This document shows positions 6,921-8,618 of a DNA stretch of 8,618 nt, one piece after another (the first letter of the stretch is position 1; each line of letters begins with the position of its first letter). Source of the stretch: Desulfocapsa sulfexigens (lineage in GTDB: Bacteria; Desulfobacterota; Desulfobulbia; Desulfobulbales; Desulfocapsaceae); the NCBI GenBank assembly GCA_015661935.1, contig DQVD01000133.1:1-8618 (forward strand), written 5' to 3'. The position numbers and the translations under genes were made by a program. The notes beneath the pieces were generated by a model, which made no database searches, was not told the origin of the DNA, and saw only the letters and a program-made list of their open reading frames with translations.

Positions 6921-7030
6921 ACAATAAACCTCCTTTTCTGGTGTTGATTATATCTGGAAAGTGTTTATATTTGGTTCGCATGTTATCTGGTTCAAAAACA
7001 CAAAAATACTAATTCACAAACTCAAATAAA
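6921..7030. other. intergenic stretch after the menaquinone operon
   Basis: This AT-rich sequence has no open frame of note. It holds a possible promoter (6944-6971) and two copies of TATCTGG (6951-6957 and 6984-6990). No convincing terminator directly follows the DUF3108 gene; GGAG (6912-6915) could pair with CTCC (6930-6933) before a short T-run, but four base pairs is weak. Confidence 0.4.
6944..6971 (+). promoter_or_regulatory. possible sigma70-type promoter
   Basis: TTGATT (6944-6949, four of six to TTGACA) and TATATT (6966-6971, five of six to TATAAT) are separated by 16 nt. A start near 6978 would give a long leader for purC running through the adk remnant and the hairpin at 7193-7226. 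AT-rich DNA yields such matches by chance, so support is modest. Confidence 0.35.
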
Positions 7031-7153
7031 ACATATAGGGAGAAAACCGCACCTCTGGTCGGATTTTATAAGGAAGCCGGGCTTCTTATGAGTGTTCCTG
7101 CAACTTTAAGTGATGCTGTGATTGATGCTGTTAAAGAGAAACTCAACCTGTAA
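7031..7153 (+). pseudogene. adk: 3' remnant of an adenylate kinase gene
   Basis: Frame 7013-7153 is open with no start codon before ATG 7088. From about 7034 it reads YREKTAPLVGFYKEAGLL, followed by MSVPATLSDAVIDAVKEKLN and a stop. This matches the usual end of bacterial adenylate kinase: a Y-x(2,3)-TAPL-x(2)-(F/Y)Y-x(3)-GLL segment, then a helix ending in basic residues. The P-loop, lid and rest of the enzyme (about 170-180 residues) are missing, and sequence before ~7030 does not resemble Adk. I therefore read it as a leftover from a deletion, rearrangement or partial duplication. ATG 7088 could in principle start a 21-residue peptide, but has no good ribosome-binding site. Identification rests on a short motif match. 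Confidence 0.55.
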
Positions 7154-7171
7154 AATGGTTTCGTTTTTTTT
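7138..7171 (+). terminator. weak intrinsic terminator after the adk remnant
   Basis: GAAAC (7138-7142) pairs with GTTTT (7163-7167) and AACC (7145-7148) with GGTT (7157-7160). A 2x2 internal mismatch separates the two helices and the loop is 8 nt. Eight T residues (7164-7171) follow. The stem is short, so it may be inefficient, but its place right at the stop codon of the remnant fits an original adk terminator. Confidence 0.4.
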
Positions 7172-7192
7172 CAATAAAAAAAGTTTGATTTG

Positions 7193-7234
7193 TGGGGAAA
7201 GAGAATTCGACTATTTTCTTTCCCCATTCTTTTT
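7193..7234 (+). terminator. strong terminator-like hairpin in the purC leader
   Basis: TGGGGAAAGAGAA (7193-7205) pairs with TTTTCTTTCCCCA (7214-7226): 13 bp with one G-T wobble and an 8-nt loop. A TTCTTTTT tract ends at 7234. The purC ribosome-binding site begins six bases later. No promoter fits between hairpin and gene, so purC transcripts probably pass through it. It could be an attenuator or a partly efficient terminator. Confidence 0.6.
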
Positions 7235-7239
7235 ATACG

Positions 7240-7245
7240 AAGGAG
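7240..7245 (+). promoter_or_regulatory. purC ribosome-binding site
   Basis: AAGGAG lies 7 nt before ATG 7253 and fixes the purC start. It is the strongest Shine-Dalgarno in the window. Confidence 0.8.
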
Positions 7246-7252
7246 AAAATAA

Positions 7253-8143
7253 ATGAGTGAATCAGTTTTGGAAACCAACTATGAAGGTTTGGAACTTGTG
7301 CATCGTGGAAAAGTCCGGGATATGTATGCAATTCCAGGGCATGATGATAAATTGCTGATGGTAGCCACTGATCGTATCTCAGCCTTTGATGTTGTGATTG
7401 ATGCAATCCCCGGTAAAGGGAAGGTACTTACTCAACTCTCTCTCTTCTGGTTTGATCTGCTTGGTGATGTTGTTCCTAATCACCTGATAACAGCAGATGT
7501 AAATGAATATCCAGAAGCCTGTAAACCATACAGTGCTGAACTTGATGGCCGTTCAATGCTTGTTCATAAAACAAAACCCTTAAGTGTTGAATGCATTGTT
7601 CGCGGCTATATCTCAGGATCTTTCTGGAAAGCGTATCAGAAAAACACTACTGTCTGCGGGTTTGAATTTCCATCAGATTTGCAGGAGTCCGATAAGCTGC
7701 CTGAAGTGATTTTCACTCCTTCAACAAAAGCTGATCTTGGTGAACATGATGAAAATATCTCCGTGAGCACAATGGAAGATCTGCTTGGAAAAGAACAAAC
7801 CCAAAAAATTTCAGACATAAGTGTGGAGCTTTACAGTCGAGCTGCAGATTACGCGAGATCCAAGGGGATTATCATTGCGGACACCAAGTTTGAACTCGGT
7901 ATGTTGAATGGTGAGTTGATCCTGATAGATGAGGTTTTAACACCTGATTCTTCCCGTTTTTGGCCACTGGATCAGTATAAGCCAGGAAAAGGTCAACCAA
8001 GTTTTGATAAGCAGTTTCTGCGCGATTACTTGGCAACACTTGATTGGGATAAGAATCCTCCGGCACCCAAAGTTCCTCAGGATATAATTGATAAAACAAA
8101 AGCACGTTATGAAGAGGCTTTGGTAAAGATTACAAAGGGCTAA
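7253..8143 (+). CDS. purC: phosphoribosylaminoimidazole-succinocarboxamide synthase PurC
   Basis: PurC (SAICAR synthetase) joins aspartate to CAIR with ATP in de novo purine synthesis, in the cytosol. The 296-residue product shows HRGKVRDMY (17-25) and MVATDRISAFDVV (36-48) at the ATP-binding end. These are followed by VECIVRGYISGSFWKAY (112-128), FTPSTKADLGEHDENIS (154-170), IIADTKFELGM (207-217) and LIDEVLTPDSSRFWPLD (224-240). The length is that of the long, yeast ADE1-like class rather than the ~240-residue E. coli type. The start is set by AAGGAG 7 nt upstream of ATG 7253. It appears to be its own transcription unit, separated from the menaquinone operon by ~330 nt with an adk remnant and a terminator-like hairpin. 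It ends 3 nt from the stop of a convergent gene. Confidence 0.95.
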   Translation: MSESVLETNYEGLELVHRGKVRDMYAIPGHDDKLLMVATDRISAFDVVIDAIPGKGKVLTQLSLFWFDLLGDVVPNHLITADVNEYPEACKPYSAELDGRSMLVHKTKPLSVECIVRGYISGSFWKAYQKNTTVCGFEFPSDLQESDKLPEVIFTPSTKADLGEHDENISVSTMEDLLGKEQTQKISDISVELYSRAADYARSKGIIIADTKFELGMLNGELILIDEVLTPDSSRFWPLDQYKPGKGQPSFDKQFLRDYLATLDWDKNPPAPKVPQDIIDKTKARYEEALVKITKG

Positions 8144-8146
8144 TAC

Positions 8147-8618
8147 TTAGGGAAGTAAAAAATAACATGGGTCGTATTTCCCGACATATTCACAGATGGT
8201 ATCAACGAGTCTCTTGAATGGAATGGGTTTAGTAAGGTAAGCGTCCATCCCTGCATTTTTACATTGTTCTTTAAAGTCTGTAGTGACCTGAGCTGTGAGG
8301 GGCACAATAGGAATAGGTATAGGAAGAAGGGATAATTCTTTTTTCTTCCGGATTATTTTCGTTGTTTCAATGTCATTCAGCACAGGCATGCGGATATCCA
8401 TAAGCATAATATCCGCAGGACCTTCATCCATGGCATCAAGAAGTTCCTGGCCATTTGCACAAACAGTTACAGTCCCCCCCCCTGTTCTTCAAGGTAGGCC
8501 GATATAATCCGCTGATTGAGGAGTTCATCTTCAGCCAGGAAATGCGAATGCCTTCCAGCACTTTAACCTCAGGGCTTGTTTTCTAGAAGCCCTCTTTCAA
8601 AAGCATCAAAATGCTGTT
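8147..8618 (-). pseudogene. receiver domain (response regulator or hybrid kinase C-terminus), frame-broken and cut by the window edge
   Basis: Reading from 8618 down, the protein pieces are QHFDAFERGLLENKP, VKVLEGIRI, LAEDELLNQRIISAYLEEQ and, from ATG 8431 to the stop at 8147, the rest of a CheY-like receiver. All key receiver residues exist: the acidic pair in LAEDE, the phospho-acceptor Asp in LMDIRMP (codon 8396-8398), Thr in PLTAQ and Lys in YLTKP. They are not in one frame. An extra base at GGG 8572-8574, a missing base at AAA 8540-8542 and a -1/+2 shift at C9 8474-8482 (plus-strand letters) separate the pieces. A stretch before the receiver suggests a hybrid histidine kinase, but a stand-alone regulator cannot be excluded. 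The only intact frame (8147-8431) lacks the first third of the domain. This is either a decaying gene or three homopolymer sequencing errors. Confidence 0.7.

Noticed and set aside
6927..6938. AACCTCCTTTTC resembles the anti-Shine-Dalgarno end of 16S rRNA
   Set aside because: No other 16S sequence flanks it; a dozen bases in AT-rich intergenic DNA is likely chance.
7164..7181. T-run, CAAT, A-run as a hairpin
   Set aside because: An A-T-only stem is too weak to call a structure; the T-run is better explained as the tail of the weak terminator before it.
319..8143. A single operon linking menaquinone and purine genes
   Set aside because: The ~330-nt gap with a gene remnant, terminator-like hairpins and a possible promoter argues for separate units; the purine theme shared with futalosine chemistry is probably coincidence.
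8295..8507. 70-codon plus-strand frame downstream of purC
   Set aside because: It is antisense to the receiver domain, whose conserved Asp, Thr and Lys show the minus strand is the coding one.

Overview
The window looks like chromosomal DNA of an anaerobic, Gram-negative, moderately AT-rich bacterium, most likely a Desulfobacterota member near the Desulfobulbales (Desulfotalea/Desulfocapsa-like). This placement is inferred from gene content and protein style, not from a search. The core, about 319-6920, is a tightly packed plus-strand operon for menaquinone synthesis by the futalosine (mqn) route. The order is mqnE, mqnC, a COG0402 amidohydrolase that is probably the aminodeoxyfutalosine deaminase (mqnX-like), mqnA, a UbiX-family flavin prenyltransferase, a UbiA-family prenyltransferase (mqnP-like), and an exported DUF3108 protein. 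Three of the last four junctions overlap as ATGA or by a few bases, which suggests translational coupling.

How the genes work together: MqnA dehydrates chorismate to 3-enolpyruvyl-benzoate. MqnE joins that to SAM to give aminodeoxyfutalosine. The amidohydrolase would deaminate this to futalosine. After base removal by MqnB (not in the window), MqnC cyclises dehypoxanthinyl-futalosine. After MqnD (also absent), the naphthoate is prenylated by the UbiA-type enzyme and decarboxylated by a UbiD-type enzyme (absent) that needs the prenyl-FMN made by the UbiX-type enzyme. The role of the DUF3108 protein is unknown.

Upstream, 1-312 holds no supported gene. It contains a ~122-bp near-palindrome (112-233) resembling a MITE or REP-type element. 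It also contains a textbook intrinsic-terminator hairpin (283-312) whose T-tract runs directly into the mqnE start codon, where no normal ribosome-binding site is visible.

Downstream, 6921-7252 is a gene-poor gap. It contains a possible sigma70 promoter, a ~40-codon stretch that reads as the C-terminus of adenylate kinase (a gene remnant), a weak terminator after it, and a strong terminator-like hairpin just before the ribosome-binding site of purC (7253-8143). Converging on purC from the minus strand is the 3' part of a receiver-domain gene (8147-8618, cut by the window edge). Its reading frame is broken at three homopolymers, so it is either decaying or contains sequencing errors.

I do not see a clearly new biological system. 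The points most worth a second look are the hairpin at the mqnE start, the mini-ORF ahead of mqnA, the DUF3108 gene coupled to the pathway, the adk remnant, and the broken receiver gene with a G9 tract.
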